NCBI GenBank assembly: GCA_963786495.1
Contig: CAWAZL010000002.1
Coordinates: 1,488,001-1,552,000 of the forward strand
Length of the DNA: 64,000 nucleotides
Reading direction: 5' to 3'
Source: JALZKA01 sp963786495
GTDB lineage: Bacteria > Actinomycetota > Thermoleophilia > Solirubrobacterales > 70-9
This document shows positions 1 through 7,608 of the stretch, piece by piece. The notes below the pieces were generated by a model. The model was not told the DNA's origin. It saw nothing but the letters and a program-made list of their open reading frames with translations, and made no database searches. The position numbers and the translations under genes are program-made. Each line of letters starts with the position of its first letter. The stretch's first letter is position 1.

Positions 1-860
1 ACGTACGCGGGACGGAAGTCCGACTCCGCGTCCCAGTTCGGGTTGCGAACCATGCTGATCCCACGGCCAGGGGTGTATCCCGTGAGCCGACCGTCAGCGT
101 CGTTCTCGACCATGTACGGGCCCGAGTACACGACGTACTCGCCGTAGGTGGACGGGTTCTCCGCGTCGAACTCTGTGGCGTACTCCTCCGGCACGGGGGC
201 CGAGATGCCGAGCGACATCGTCTGCTCGACGGTATAGGCCGACGGCTCGTCCATCTTGATCTCCAGCGTCGAGTCGTCGACGGCGGTCACGCCCTCCATG
301 TCCGGGGCGCCTCCCGTCGGGTCCTTCTGCGCGGCCTTGACCGCTTCCTCGTACCCGACGATGTCGGAGATGTAGAGGCTCTGGTAGCCGTTTGCAACGC
401 CCGGCAGCACAGCGCGCTCGATCGCGTACTCGTAATCGGCGGCCGTGATCTCACGATTGACCGGCGGCGCGAACTCCATGCCGTCGCGGATCGTGAACGT
501 CAAGGTCTGCCCGTCGTCCGAGACCTCGGGGTAGTCCTCGGCGCCGTCGGGAGTGGGCTCCTCGACGTCGTCCGGGCCCCAGGTCAGGAGCTGGCGGTGA
601 CCGGCGTTGTTGATCATGTAGGTGAACTGGTAATACGACGCGCCGGGGTCGATGTAGTCGACGTCGCCTGCTGCGATCACCTTGAGGTCGCCGCCTTCGG
701 TGGCGTCGTCAGGCGCCTCCGTGGGTCCTACGAACTCTTCGGGAATCCCGGAGCCGCTGGAGCTGGAATCGCTGTCGTCATCCGACCCGCAGGCCGAGAA
801 GCCGATAGCGAGTCCAACGGCGGCCACGAGCGCGAAGAGCCATCGCGTTGTGGTTCTCAT
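1..860 (-). CDS. Family 5 (peptide/opine-type) ABC transporter substrate-binding lipoprotein, 3' end outside window
   Basis: Extracytoplasmic binding protein of a peptide/nickel/opine-class ABC importer. Only the N-terminal 286 residues are in the window; the family is usually 500-600 residues, so about half the gene lies beyond base 1. The start is ATG at 860 behind a purine-rich ribosome site (AGGAAAGGA). The N-terminus is a lipoprotein signal: basic MRTTTR, a hydrophobic run, and a lipobox ending GFSAC with the anchoring Cys at residue 24, followed by an Asp/Ser-rich linker. The mature part begins with the family pattern GGDLKV...DYIDPG, then PPVNREITAADY and TLTFTIRDG. It lies 59 bp downstream of an OppC-type permease gene on the same strand, which supports transport of a small peptide or similar solute. 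Substrate not determinable. Confidence 0.9.
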   Translation of the reverse strand, partial: MRTTTRWLFALVAAVGLAIGFSACGSDDDSDSSSSGSGIPEEFVGPTEAPDDATEGGDLKVIAAGDVDYIDPGASYYQFTYMINNAGHRQLLTWGPDDVEEPTPDGAEDYPEVSDDGQTLTFTIRDGMEFAPPVNREITAADYEYAIERAVLPGVANGYQSLYISDIVGYEEAVKAAQKDPTGGAPDMEGVTAVDDSTLEIKMDEPSAYTVEQTMSLGISAPVPEEYATEFDAENPSTYGEYVVYSGPYMVENDADGRLTGYTPGRGISMVRNPNWDAESDFRPAY

Positions 861-919
861 GATTTTTCCTTTCCTGTAGATGGACGAGACGTCCGTTTTG
901 TTTTTGGTCGTGTTCAAGG

Positions 920-2008
920 TCAGTTCCGCCTGGTCTTCGGGTTGAGCGCGTCCTGCATCGCGTCGCCGATCAGGTTGAAGGCGAGCACGGTGGCGAGCAG
1001 CACCATGCCGGGGAAGAACATGTACCACCAGGCATCGGGGAACAGGCTCGAGGCCTCGGAGATCATCTGGCCCCAGCTGGGCTGGTCGCTCACGCCGACA
1101 CCAAGGAAGCTGAGTGCGGCCTCGTAAAGGATCACCTGCGGGACGAGAATCGAGGCGTAGACGACGATCGGAGCCGTCAGGTTCGGCAGGATCTCGCGGA
1201 AGATGATCCGCGAGTTCGAGGCGCCGGCGGCCCGCGAGGCCTCGACAAACTCCTTCTCGCGAAGCGACAGCGTCTGCCCGCGGACGATGCGCGCCATGTA
1301 GGTCCAGCTGGTGAACGAGATCACGAAGATGACGACTCCGACGCCCGGCTGGATCGCGCCCCCGAAGCAACCGGATTGGCTCGGGTCCTTCGGGTCGCCC
1401 AGGGTGCAGGCGGCCGCGAGGCCTGTGGCGAGGAGGAGGTAGGGGATCGCCAGAAGGACATCGACCGAGCGCGAGATGAGCGTGTCGGTCACGCCGCGGA
1501 AGTAGCCCGCCAGGAGGCCGGCGACTATCCCCGCGAGGGTCGCGATGAGCGTCGCCGAGAGGGCGACGATCAGCGAGACGCGCGCTCCGTACAGCGTGCG
1601 GCTGAAGACGTCGCGGCCGATCTGGTCGACGCCGAACCAGTGGTCGCCAGACGGGCCGGTCGGGGTCGCGAAGAAGGGGTCGAGCGCTGAGGTGTCGCGC
1701 GCGTCGGGGTCGGGCGCCCCAAAGAGGTCGACGATGAGGGGGGCGAAGAGGGCGGTAAGGCCCAGGAACACGACGAAGATCAGCGACGCGAACGCGAGCT
1801 TGTCTTCCTTGAGCCGTCGCCAGAAGACCTGCCAAGGGGAGCGCGCGCGTATCGCGGTCGGATCCAGATCAACGGAGGCGGCACCGGCGACACTCGTCGG
1901 TTGGTCCTCGCGATATCCGCTGGCCTCCAAACAAACCTCTCTCGGCGACCCGTGCCGTTGTTCTTGGTGGCCCCCGTTCTTGACCCGCGTGGCGCTCCTC
2001 AACGCCAC
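920..2008 (-). CDS. ABC transporter permease, OppC/DppC family
   Basis: Inner-membrane permease of a family 5 ABC importer, forming half of the translocation pore. It has an N-terminal transmembrane helix after the typical FWRRLKEDKLA segment, a periplasmic loop containing HWFGVDQIGRDVFSR (a strong OppC signature), then five more hydrophobic segments. The cytoplasmic EAA loop reads EASRAAGASNSRIIFREILP, the contact for the ATPase. The start is uncertain: GTG at 2008 gives 362 residues, about 50 more than usual before the first helix. TTG at 1930, preceded by GAGAGAGG, is a plausible alternative. The binding protein follows 59 bp downstream. The usual oppB partner does not precede it; the upstream gene is an unrelated SDR, so oppB may lie past the window edge. 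Confidence 0.88.
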   Translation of the reverse strand: MALRSATRVKNGGHQEQRHGSPREVCLEASGYREDQPTSVAGAASVDLDPTAIRARSPWQVFWRRLKEDKLAFASLIFVVFLGLTALFAPLIVDLFGAPDPDARDTSALDPFFATPTGPSGDHWFGVDQIGRDVFSRTLYGARVSLIVALSATLIATLAGIVAGLLAGYFRGVTDTLISRSVDVLLAIPYLLLATGLAAACTLGDPKDPSQSGCFGGAIQPGVGVVIFVISFTSWTYMARIVRGQTLSLREKEFVEASRAAGASNSRIIFREILPNLTAPIVVYASILVPQVILYEAALSFLGVGVSDQPSWGQMISEASSLFPDAWWYMFFPGMVLLATVLAFNLIGDAMQDALNPKTRRN

Positions 2009-2032
2009 GGGACCGTGAAACCTTAGTCCAAA

Positions 2033-2887
2033 CTAGGTTCCAGGCGTCGGAAACTGACTTCGCATCAGGCGGTCCCAGCCACGATCGGTGACCAGCTTGC
2101 GCTGGGCGATGGCGAGCTTCGCGGAGGGGGTGACGGTGTATCTCGGGCGCGGTCGATTCGACGAAATCGCCTTCTGGATGACCTTCGCCACCGCGTCCGG
2201 GCCGCCGCCGAGCTTCGACATGGGGCCGCCGTCGTACGCGCCCGCGGTGATCTTTCCCACGTGGTTGTTGAACTTGCCGTACGGGCCGTCGTCCACGACG
2301 CCATCGTCGATCGAGGCGACTGCCGCATTGCCGAACTCTGTGACGATCAGCCCCGGCTCGATCAGGACCACGTTCACGCCGAAGCCGCGCGTCTCGAAGC
2401 GCATTGCGTCCGAGATCGCCTCGACCGAGTACTTGGTGGCGTGGTAGATGCCGCCCCCGGGAAATGTGAGCTTCCCGCCCATCGACCCGATGTTCACGAC
2501 CCGCCCCCAGCCCTGCTCGCGCATTCCCGGCAGGCAGAGCTGGCTCATGCGGATTAGGCCGAAGACGTTGGTCTCGAACTGGCGGCGGATCGAGTCGAGC
2601 TCGATCGACTCGATCGCGCCCGACTGGCTGTAGCCGGCGTTGTTGATCAGCACACCGACCGCGCCCTCCGCCTCGACCACCTGGTCGACGGCTGCACTCA
2701 TCGACGCTTCGTCGGTCACGTCCAGCGCCAGCGTCTTGCACCCCGCTTCCGCAAGACCGGCCAGCGTCTCGGGCTTGCGGGCGGTCGCATATACCGTCCA
2801 GCCCTTCGCAGCGAGATGGCGGGCCGTCTCGGCCCCGATGCCCGTCGAACAGCCCGTGATCAGGACCGCCTTGGATGGAGAGCTCAT
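2033..2887 (-). CDS. SDR family NAD(P)-dependent oxidoreductase
   Basis: Classical short-chain dehydrogenase of 284 residues, cytoplasmic. The cofactor-binding motif TGCSTGIG lies at about residues 12-19, the structural motif NNAG near residue 85, and the catalytic Tyr-Lys pair is in YHATK, with an upstream Ser in NIGSMGG. The ATG at 2887 is chosen because the Rossmann fold begins nine residues later (KAVLITG); in-frame sequence further upstream is Arg/Ala-rich and unlike the family. The C-terminal region matches SDRs annotated as acting on steroids, retinoids or acyl chains, but the substrate cannot be read from sequence. It is divergent from the AbiEi/DUF559 gene and 25 bp upstream of the OppC permease gene. 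Confidence 0.92.
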   Translation of the reverse strand: MSSPSKAVLITGCSTGIGAETARHLAAKGWTVYATARKPETLAGLAEAGCKTLALDVTDEASMSAAVDQVVEAEGAVGVLINNAGYSQSGAIESIELDSIRRQFETNVFGLIRMSQLCLPGMREQGWGRVVNIGSMGGKLTFPGGGIYHATKYSVEAISDAMRFETRGFGVNVVLIEPGLIVTEFGNAAVASIDDGVVDDGPYGKFNNHVGKITAGAYDGGPMSKLGGGPDAVAKVIQKAISSNRPRPRYTVTPSAKLAIAQRKLVTDRGWDRLMRSQFPTPGT

Positions 2888-2977
2888 GCCGCGCAGCCTA
2901 TTCCCGCGCGCCAATCGACGCGAACACGGCACACCGAGGTCTTGAGCCGTAACGCCAGCCCGTGCAGTCTGCGCGGC

Positions 2978-3967
2978 ATGCCCCGCCGCCGCCCCCCTGA
3001 TCCACGCGAAGGCAGCGAAACTCGCATAGGGCAAGGAAAACACTGCCGTCGCGGGGATCTTGAGCTCTCTCGGATCGCGGCCCTCTCCGAAGGTGTCGTC
3101 GACCTCGAGGAGCTGCGCTCATGCGGATTCGAACATCATGCCGTTGCCTGGCGCGAGCGCAACGGACGGCTTCACCGGCTGCATCACGGTGTCTATGCAG
3201 TTGGGCACCCGAACGTCTCACTTAAGGGAAGGTTCATCGCCGCCGTGAAGGCGTCAGGCAAAGGCTCGGCGCTCAGTCATCGCGCTGAGGCTGCCCGCGC
3301 CGGCTACAGGGAGTGGACTGAGCGGGATGTCGAGGTGACGGTTTCGCGAGGGAGATACCCCGATAACTCCGGCGTCCAAGTGCACCGCTCGTCATTGATG
3401 ACACGCAGCGACGTGATGGTGCGCGACGGGATCCTCGTGACCAACGCGACTTGGACGATCGTCTCTCTCGCCTCGGTTCTGCCTCCGGATGAGCTTCGTG
3501 ACGCGCTGCGTGTTGCTTTGCGGATGCAAGCCGTCAGCTTGCCCGGCGTGATCGCTTTGCTCGGTCGCTTGGGGCCATTGCGAGGCTCTCGTGTGCTGCG
3601 CCAGATCGTCGCTCGCGCCCTGCCAACCCGGTCCGAGCTCGAAGAAGTGGTCTACAAACTGCTTACCGAAGGCGGATTTTTCCCGCCCGAGGTAAATGAG
3701 CGTCTGATCCTCGATGGGCGCGTCGTCATTCCAGACTTCCAGTGGCCGGACCACAAGATCGTCCTTGAGGCTGACGGCGCGAAGTGGCATGACGACGCAC
3801 TCTCACGAGCTGACGACGCGGAGCGTCAGGTGCTGCTCGCGCATCACGGCAACACGGTCGTGCGCATCCGATGGGATGAGGCGGTGAATAGGCCGGGACA
3901 AGCTCAGAAGCGGTTGGCGGCGGCGGGCATCCCTCGAATCGACGCGATGGCAGGGAAGCTCGCATAG
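2978..3967 (+). CDS. AbiEi-like winged-helix domain plus DUF559 nuclease-fold protein
   Basis: A 329-residue protein. The N-terminal part (about residues 28-80: SRIAALSEGVVDLEEL, then RNGRLHRLHHGVYAVG) resembles the winged-helix antitoxin domain of AbiEi-type abortive infection proteins. The C-terminal part resembles DUF559, a Vsr/restriction-endonuclease-like fold, with VIPDFQWPDHKIVLEADGAKWH carrying the Asp...Glu/Asp positions of a PD-(D/E)XK core. Many actinobacteria encode such fusions singly, with no AbiEii toxin; none is seen beside this gene. The start is uncertain: ATG at 2978 gives a basic Pro/Arg-rich N-terminus, and homology-like sequence starts about 27 codons later. Role unknown; nucleic-acid binding or cleavage is an inference from the folds. 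Confidence 0.8.
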   Translation: MPRRRPPDPREGSETRIGQGKHCRRGDLELSRIAALSEGVVDLEELRSCGFEHHAVAWRERNGRLHRLHHGVYAVGHPNVSLKGRFIAAVKASGKGSALSHRAEAARAGYREWTERDVEVTVSRGRYPDNSGVQVHRSSLMTRSDVMVRDGILVTNATWTIVSLASVLPPDELRDALRVALRMQAVSLPGVIALLGRLGPLRGSRVLRQIVARALPTRSELEEVVYKLLTEGGFFPPEVNERLILDGRVVIPDFQWPDHKIVLEADGAKWHDDALSRADDAERQVLLAHHGNTVVRIRWDEAVNRPGQAQKRLAAAGIPRIDAMAGKLA

Positions 3968-4006
3968 GACCGGGAAAAGGCTGCCCTCGTGCGCGTTTGG
4001 TCGCGG

Positions 4007-4213
4007 CTAGCGGCGTTCGTTTCCCCGCTTGAAGTTGCCCGTCGCTCTCGCCAGGAGCTGCTGGGCGTCGGCTTCGCTTGCGCCTTTCAGGCGCTCGCTC
4101 AGCCTTGAGGCGGCTTGGCCCGCGACCGTGGTGACCACTCGGCCGCCGTGTGAGATGCGGATGCGGCCGTCTTTGGTGACCGTGTAGGCGAACGTGTCGG
4201 GGGCGAGGCTCAC
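4007..4213 (-). CDS. Small hypothetical protein (68 aa), translationally coupled to the SRPBCC gene
   Basis: A 68-residue soluble protein starting VSLAPDTFAYTVTKDGRIRIS and ending in a basic tail (NFKRGNERR). Its GTG start (4213-4211) overlaps the TGA stop of the upstream SRPBCC gene in a GTGA arrangement, so the two are probably translationally coupled. The first half predicts as beta strands (TVTKDGRIRISHGGRVVTTV) and the second as a helix (AASRLSERLKGASEADAQQLLARA). I do not recognise a named family. The coupling suggests it works with, or is expressed together with, the polyketide-cyclase-like protein. Confidence 0.65.
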   Translation of the reverse strand: MSLAPDTFAYTVTKDGRIRISHGGRVVTTVAGQAASRLSERLKGASEADAQQLLARATGNFKRGNERR

Positions 4214-4617
4214 TGCCTCGGCTTCGCCTCGGCCTTGCGGGCGAGCCGCTTCAGGAGCCTCTTTGTGATGGGGGCGTAGCTCATTCGGATCGCCATCTCC
4301 ATCGGGGCCGGCGCTCGCATCTCGAGGCCGATGGTCGAGCCGCCACCGTTCCTTGGCGCGACGGTGTGGGTCAGCTCGACGAGGCCGACGCGCCAGGTCC
4401 ATGATTGGCCCGGGCGCTTGGCGGTCACCTCCGCCCAGACCGGCGCGAGCCCGGCGAGGCGGATCCGGCCGCTTGCTCCTGGCTCGACCTCGGGGTTGCC
4501 CAGGTTGCGGGGGGCGCGGATGTGGGGGGCCCACTCCTTCCAGCGCTCCGGCTGCGCGTAGAGGTCCCAAACCTCTTCGGGCGCGGCCTCCGATTCGACG
4601 TTCACATGGACGGTCAC
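4210..4617 (-). CDS. SRPBCC (START/polyketide cyclase-like) family protein
   Basis: A 135-residue protein with the pattern of the SRPBCC/Bet v1-like hydrophobic-ligand fold: an opening strand TVHVNVESEAAPEEVWDLYAQ, then ERWKEWAPHI, a Gly/Arg turn, and a C-terminal amphipathic helix rich in Lys/Arg (ITKRLLKRLARKAEAK). This family binds or cyclises lipophilic ligands. The GTG at 4617 is chosen because the fold begins within three residues of it; longer in-frame extensions run antisense through the dehydrogenase gene and look non-coding. It overlaps the following 68-aa gene by GTGA. The ligand is unknown. Confidence 0.8.
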   Translation of the reverse strand: MTVHVNVESEAAPEEVWDLYAQPERWKEWAPHIRAPRNLGNPEVEPGASGRIRLAGLAPVWAEVTAKRPGQSWTWRVGLVELTHTVAPRNGGGSTIGLEMRAPAPMEMAIRMSYAPITKRLLKRLARKAEAKPRQ

Positions 4618-4659
4618 GGTGCGTGAGTTAAGCGGGCGCCCCTCAGCGCGCGCCGCCTC

Positions 4660-4684
4660 GGTGCCTGGCACCGTGCCTGGCACC
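4660..4684. repeat. Tandem pair of 13-bp palindromes (GGTGCCTGGCACC)
   Basis: Two copies of the unit GTGCCTGGCACC in direct tandem; with the preceding G the first forms the 13-bp perfect palindrome GGTGCC-T-GGCACC. The pair lies between the divergent SRPBCC and MDR dehydrogenase genes, 23 bp before the dehydrogenase start codon. It has the same design (6-bp arm, central T, 6-bp arm) as the pair just after that gene and the pair inside dnaX. Confidence 0.75.
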
Positions 4685-4707
4685 AGGCTCAATAGAGTCC
4701 CGCCGCG

Positions 4708-5742
4708 ATGCGCGCTGTCACCTTCCAGGCGCCGGGCGAGATCCGGATCGACGAGAAGCCGGATCCCGAACTCGAGAATCCCAGCGACGCCATCCTGCGG
4801 GTCGACGCTTCCGGCGTCTGCGGCTCCGACCTCCACATTTACCACGGCCGGGTGGCGATCGAGCCCGGGTTCACCATCGGGCACGAGTACGTGGGCGAGG
4901 TCATCGCCGTCGGCGACTCCGTCAAGAGCGTGAAGGTGGGCGACCGGGTGCTCGGCACGTACGGCACCGCGTGCAACGAGTGCTTCTTCTGCAAGCGCGG
5001 CGACTTCCACAAGTGCGATAACGGCCGGGTCTTTGGCCACGGCAAGCTCCTGGGAGAGCTTCAGGGTGCGCAGGCCGAGCTCCTGCTCGTGCCCACCGCC
5101 GATCTCACGCTCCGCAAGGTCCCGGAGGGGATGTCAGATGACGTTGCGCTCTTCGCGGGCGACGTGATGGGCACCGGCTATCACGCAGTCGCCGAGACCG
5201 GCGTCGGGCCTGGGGACACAGTCGCGGTCCTCGGCCTCGGCCCGGTGGGTTTGTGCGCGGTGCAGGCAGCGAAGGCCGCTGGTGCCGGTCACGTGATCGC
5301 GATCGACACCGTTGCCGACCGCCTGGAGATGGCACGGGCGTTTGGAGCCGAGCCGGTCCATCTGACCGAGGAGGACCCGAAGGCGGCCGCCAAGGCCGCG
5401 ACCGAAGGCCGTGGCGTGGACGCCGCCATCGACGCCGTGGGCCACCCCCAGGCCTTCGACCTCGCGTGCCGGCTCACGCGAAAGTGCGGCACCGTCTCCG
5501 CTACGGGCGTCTACGCCGAGCGGATGGAAGTCCACATGGGCATCGTCTGGATCAAGGCGCTCACGGTTAAGACGGGGCACGCCAATGTGATCAAGCACGT
5601 CGATCCCGTCCTGGAAGCGCTCGCGAGCGGCGAGCTCGACCCAAGCCCGCTGGTCACCCACCACATGAAGCTCGACGACGCGGCCGAGGCCTACGACGCC
5701 TACGACCGCCGCGAAGCCCTGAAGATCGTCCTCACTCCATGA
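4708..5742 (+). CDS. Zinc-dependent alcohol dehydrogenase (MDR superfamily)
   Basis: A 344-residue zinc-type medium-chain dehydrogenase, cytoplasmic. Catalytic zinc ligands are Cys in SGVCGSDLH and His-Glu in IGHEYVGEV. The structural zinc cluster is the four-Cys array CNECFFCKRGDFHKC. The NAD(P) Rossmann motif is VLGLGPVGLCAVQAA, followed by an Asp at the end of the second strand (VIAIDTVADR), which favours NAD over NADP. The whole matches the sorbitol/threonine/glutathione-independent formaldehyde dehydrogenase group; the exact alcohol is not determinable. Start ATG 4708; full length. Short palindrome pairs sit immediately before it and immediately after its stop codon. Confidence 0.93.
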   Translation: MRAVTFQAPGEIRIDEKPDPELENPSDAILRVDASGVCGSDLHIYHGRVAIEPGFTIGHEYVGEVIAVGDSVKSVKVGDRVLGTYGTACNECFFCKRGDFHKCDNGRVFGHGKLLGELQGAQAELLLVPTADLTLRKVPEGMSDDVALFAGDVMGTGYHAVAETGVGPGDTVAVLGLGPVGLCAVQAAKAAGAGHVIAIDTVADRLEMARAFGAEPVHLTEEDPKAAAKAATEGRGVDAAIDAVGHPQAFDLACRLTRKCGTVSATGVYAERMEVHMGIVWIKALTVKTGHANVIKHVDPVLEALASGELDPSPLVTHHMKLDDAAEAYDAYDRREALKIVLTP

Positions 5743-5774
5743 GGGGTCTGACCCCAAGCGTGGGGTCTGGCCCC
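5743..5774. repeat. Pair of 13-bp palindromes (GGGGTCTGACCCC / GGGGTCTGGCCCC)
   Basis: Directly after the TGA of the dehydrogenase gene come GGGGTCTGACCCC (5743-5755, perfect 6-1-6 palindrome) and, after a 6-bp spacer, GGGGTCTGGCCCC (5762-5774, one mismatch). Neither is followed by a T run, so they are not an ordinary intrinsic terminator, though they could form small hairpins in RNA. The same perfect unit recurs inside dnaX. Confidence 0.75.
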
Positions 5775-5787
5775 TTTCGCGCGGAAG

Positions 5788-6129
5788 ATGCCTGAGGAGT
5801 CACTCACCTGGGACCAGTTCGAGGCCGTTGACATGCGGGTCGGCCGCGTGCTCGAGGTCGAGGACTTTCCGGAGGCGCGCAAACCCGCTTGGAAGCTCCG
5901 CATCGACTTCGGGCCTGAGATCGGCGAGCGGCGCTCGTCGGCGCAGATCAAGAACTACGAACGCACAGACCTCGAGGGACGCCAGGTCGTGGCCGTGGTC
6001 AACTTCCCGCCGAAGCAGATCGGCCCGTTCATGTCGCAGTGCCTCGTCCTGGGTGCCGTTAACGACGACGGCACCGTGATCTTGCTAGAGCCGGACCCCG
6101 GCGCGGAGCTCGGCGACCGCATCGCTTAG
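5788..6129 (+). CDS. csaA: CsaA-like tRNA-binding (OB-fold) protein
   Basis: A 113-residue protein matching CsaA over its whole length (family about 110 residues). It is a dimeric OB-fold tRNA-binding domain, the same fold as the C-terminal anticodon-independent module of MetRS. Diagnostic segments are FEAVDMRVGRVLEVEDFPEARKP, IDFGPEIGERRSSAQIKNY and VVAVVNFPPKQIGPFMSQCLVLG. Known CsaA proteins bind tRNA and have been linked to protein export or chaperone activity in Bacillus. Its end overlaps the convergent 94-aa gene by 4 bp. Cytoplasmic; start ATG 5788. Confidence 0.92.
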   Translation: MPEESLTWDQFEAVDMRVGRVLEVEDFPEARKPAWKLRIDFGPEIGERRSSAQIKNYERTDLEGRQVVAVVNFPPKQIGPFMSQCLVLGAVNDDGTVILLEPDPGAELGDRIA

Positions 6130-6410
6130 CGGCGCTTGTCCTTCGCGGTCGGGGGCGTGTCCCCGGCCTCGAGGGGATGCGCGATCTGGATGTGGCCCCG
6201 CGCGACGGCCATGAAGGGCTTCTTCTCAGGCTCGTGCCCCTGGGCGTCGACGCTCGAGATCTCGACGTTCACCAGCGGGATGAAGTCCAGGTCGCCGCGG
6301 TTGAGGAAGTCGGAGAGGCGCGAGCGGTAGCCCTCCTTCGGAAGGGTGAGGTCCCCGACGATCCAGTGACGGTTCGTCTCGAAAACGACGCGTTCGACTC
6401 GTGAATCCAT
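6126..6410 (-). CDS. Conserved hypothetical protein (94 aa)
   Basis: A small soluble protein of 94 residues. The central block FETNRHWIVGDLTLPKEGY, RSRLSDFLNRG and DLDFIPLVNVEISSVD reads as a compact alpha/beta domain and looks conserved rather than random, with sensible codon use. The C-terminus is Lys/Arg-rich. I recall similar actinobacterial proteins of unknown function but cannot assign a named family with certainty. It is convergent with csaA (4-bp overlap) and divergent from the glycosidase-like gene. Start ATG 6410. Confidence 0.7.
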   Translation of the reverse strand: MDSRVERVVFETNRHWIVGDLTLPKEGYRSRLSDFLNRGDLDFIPLVNVEISSVDAQGHEPEKKPFMAVARGHIQIAHPLEAGDTPPTAKDKRR

Positions 6411-6498
6411 TCGCCCGACGTATATCGGGGTTTTGCCTCCTTTCCTTGAGCGCGGTTGTCGCTTGAGATGTACCTGGCAGGCGGCTTACCCTTCGTCG

Positions 6499-7608
6499 GT
6501 GAGCAGGGCAGCGGCCATCGCGTTCGTCGCATGCGTAGGCACGCTGGTGCTGGCGCCATCCGCACATGCCCAGGGCGACTGCCTTACCGCCAACCCCCCG
6601 GCACCCGAGCCGGGACCGATCAACTTCGGCATCACGCCGGGCATCGCAGGCAGCGCCGGCGTGGGGCAAGGCACCGCCCTCCCGGTCGACCGCAGGGCCG
6701 AGCGGGCGGCGCTCGAGCGGCTCGAGCCGCGCGGTCGCGACCTCGTCCTGCGCCTCAACCGGCTCTTCTGGGACGGCGGCACAAAGCTCATCCGCAAGTT
6801 CGGACATCGCGTCGACCGCTACGCACGCTCCGGACTCACCTCGGAGATCCAGGTCCGCTACCACCCGCCGGAGGGCAAGGAGGGAGACCTCAGGGCGTGG
6901 GCGCGGTTCGTGACGAAGGCGGTTCGCCGCCTCGGGCGCCGCCCGAGCGTCTCCGCCTTCTCGATCACGAACGAGATCAACTTCCCAATCTCGCCGAACA
7001 CCTCCGATGGCTCGTATGAGCGAGCGCTAGAGGCCATGGTGCGTGGGGTGATCGTCGCCCATCGCGAGCTGAGGCGACTCGGCCGCCCGCAGGTCCAACT
7101 CGGCTTCTCGGTGGCGTGGCGCTACATCCCGCAGGAGGACGCGGCGCTCTGGGAGGAGCTTGGCGCGCTTTCGACCGCGCGCTTCCGTCGCGCGCTCGAC
7201 TACGTGGGGCTGCAGGTCTATCCGGGACTCATCTGGCCACCGATCGAGATCCCCGGCCGCACCGCCGGCGATGAGATCGCCGAAGCCCTCACCCTGATCC
7301 GCGACTGCTACATGCCCAAGGCCGAGATGGGCGACGAGGTCGACCTGTGGGTCTCGGAGAACGGCTATCCGACGAAGCCCGCGATCAACACCGAGGCCGG
7401 GCAGGCCGAACGCCTCGTCTCAACGGTCGAGGCCGTCGCCGCCCATGCGGGTGACCTAGGCATCACCGACTACCGCTGGTTCAACCTGCGCGACAACGAC
7501 TCGGATGGAGTTGACCTCTTCTCCCAGGTCGGGCTGCTCCGCGACGACTACTCCGAGAAGCCCGCATTCGCCGAGTACCGGAAGGCGATCAGGCGCCTGG
7601 GTCACTAA
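6499..7608 (+). CDS. Secreted TIM-barrel glycoside hydrolase-like protein
   Basis: Exported protein of about 369 residues with a signal peptide (VSRAAAIAFVACVGTLVLAPSAHA, cleavage after AHA). The mature part resembles clan GH-A (beta/alpha)8 glycosidases. The pair Asn-Glu in AFSITNEINFP is the expected acid/base position and the Glu in LWVSENGYPTK the expected nucleophile near the end of strand 7; YRWFNLRDND resembles the strand 8 region. The family (GH5/GH39-like) and substrate cannot be fixed. The GTG at 6499 is chosen because the signal peptide begins there. A TACCCT box about 8 nt upstream and no Shine-Dalgarno suggest a leaderless mRNA (inference). It overlaps the convergent PucR gene by 20 bp. 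Confidence 0.8.
   Translation: MSRAAAIAFVACVGTLVLAPSAHAQGDCLTANPPAPEPGPINFGITPGIAGSAGVGQGTALPVDRRAERAALERLEPRGRDLVLRLNRLFWDGGTKLIRKFGHRVDRYARSGLTSEIQVRYHPPEGKEGDLRAWARFVTKAVRRLGRRPSVSAFSITNEINFPISPNTSDGSYERALEAMVRGVIVAHRELRRLGRPQVQLGFSVAWRYIPQEDAALWEELGALSTARFRRALDYVGLQVYPGLIWPPIEIPGRTAGDEIAEALTLIRDCYMPKAEMGDEVDLWVSENGYPTKPAINTEAGQAERLVSTVEAVAAHAGDLGITDYRWFNLRDNDSDGVDLFSQVGLLRDDYSEKPAFAEYRKAIRRLGH

Noticed and set aside
2816..3967. Type IV toxin-antitoxin pair
   Set aside because: Only the AbiEi-like half is present; neighbours are an SDR and a small SRPBCC operon, with no AbiEii nucleotidyltransferase.
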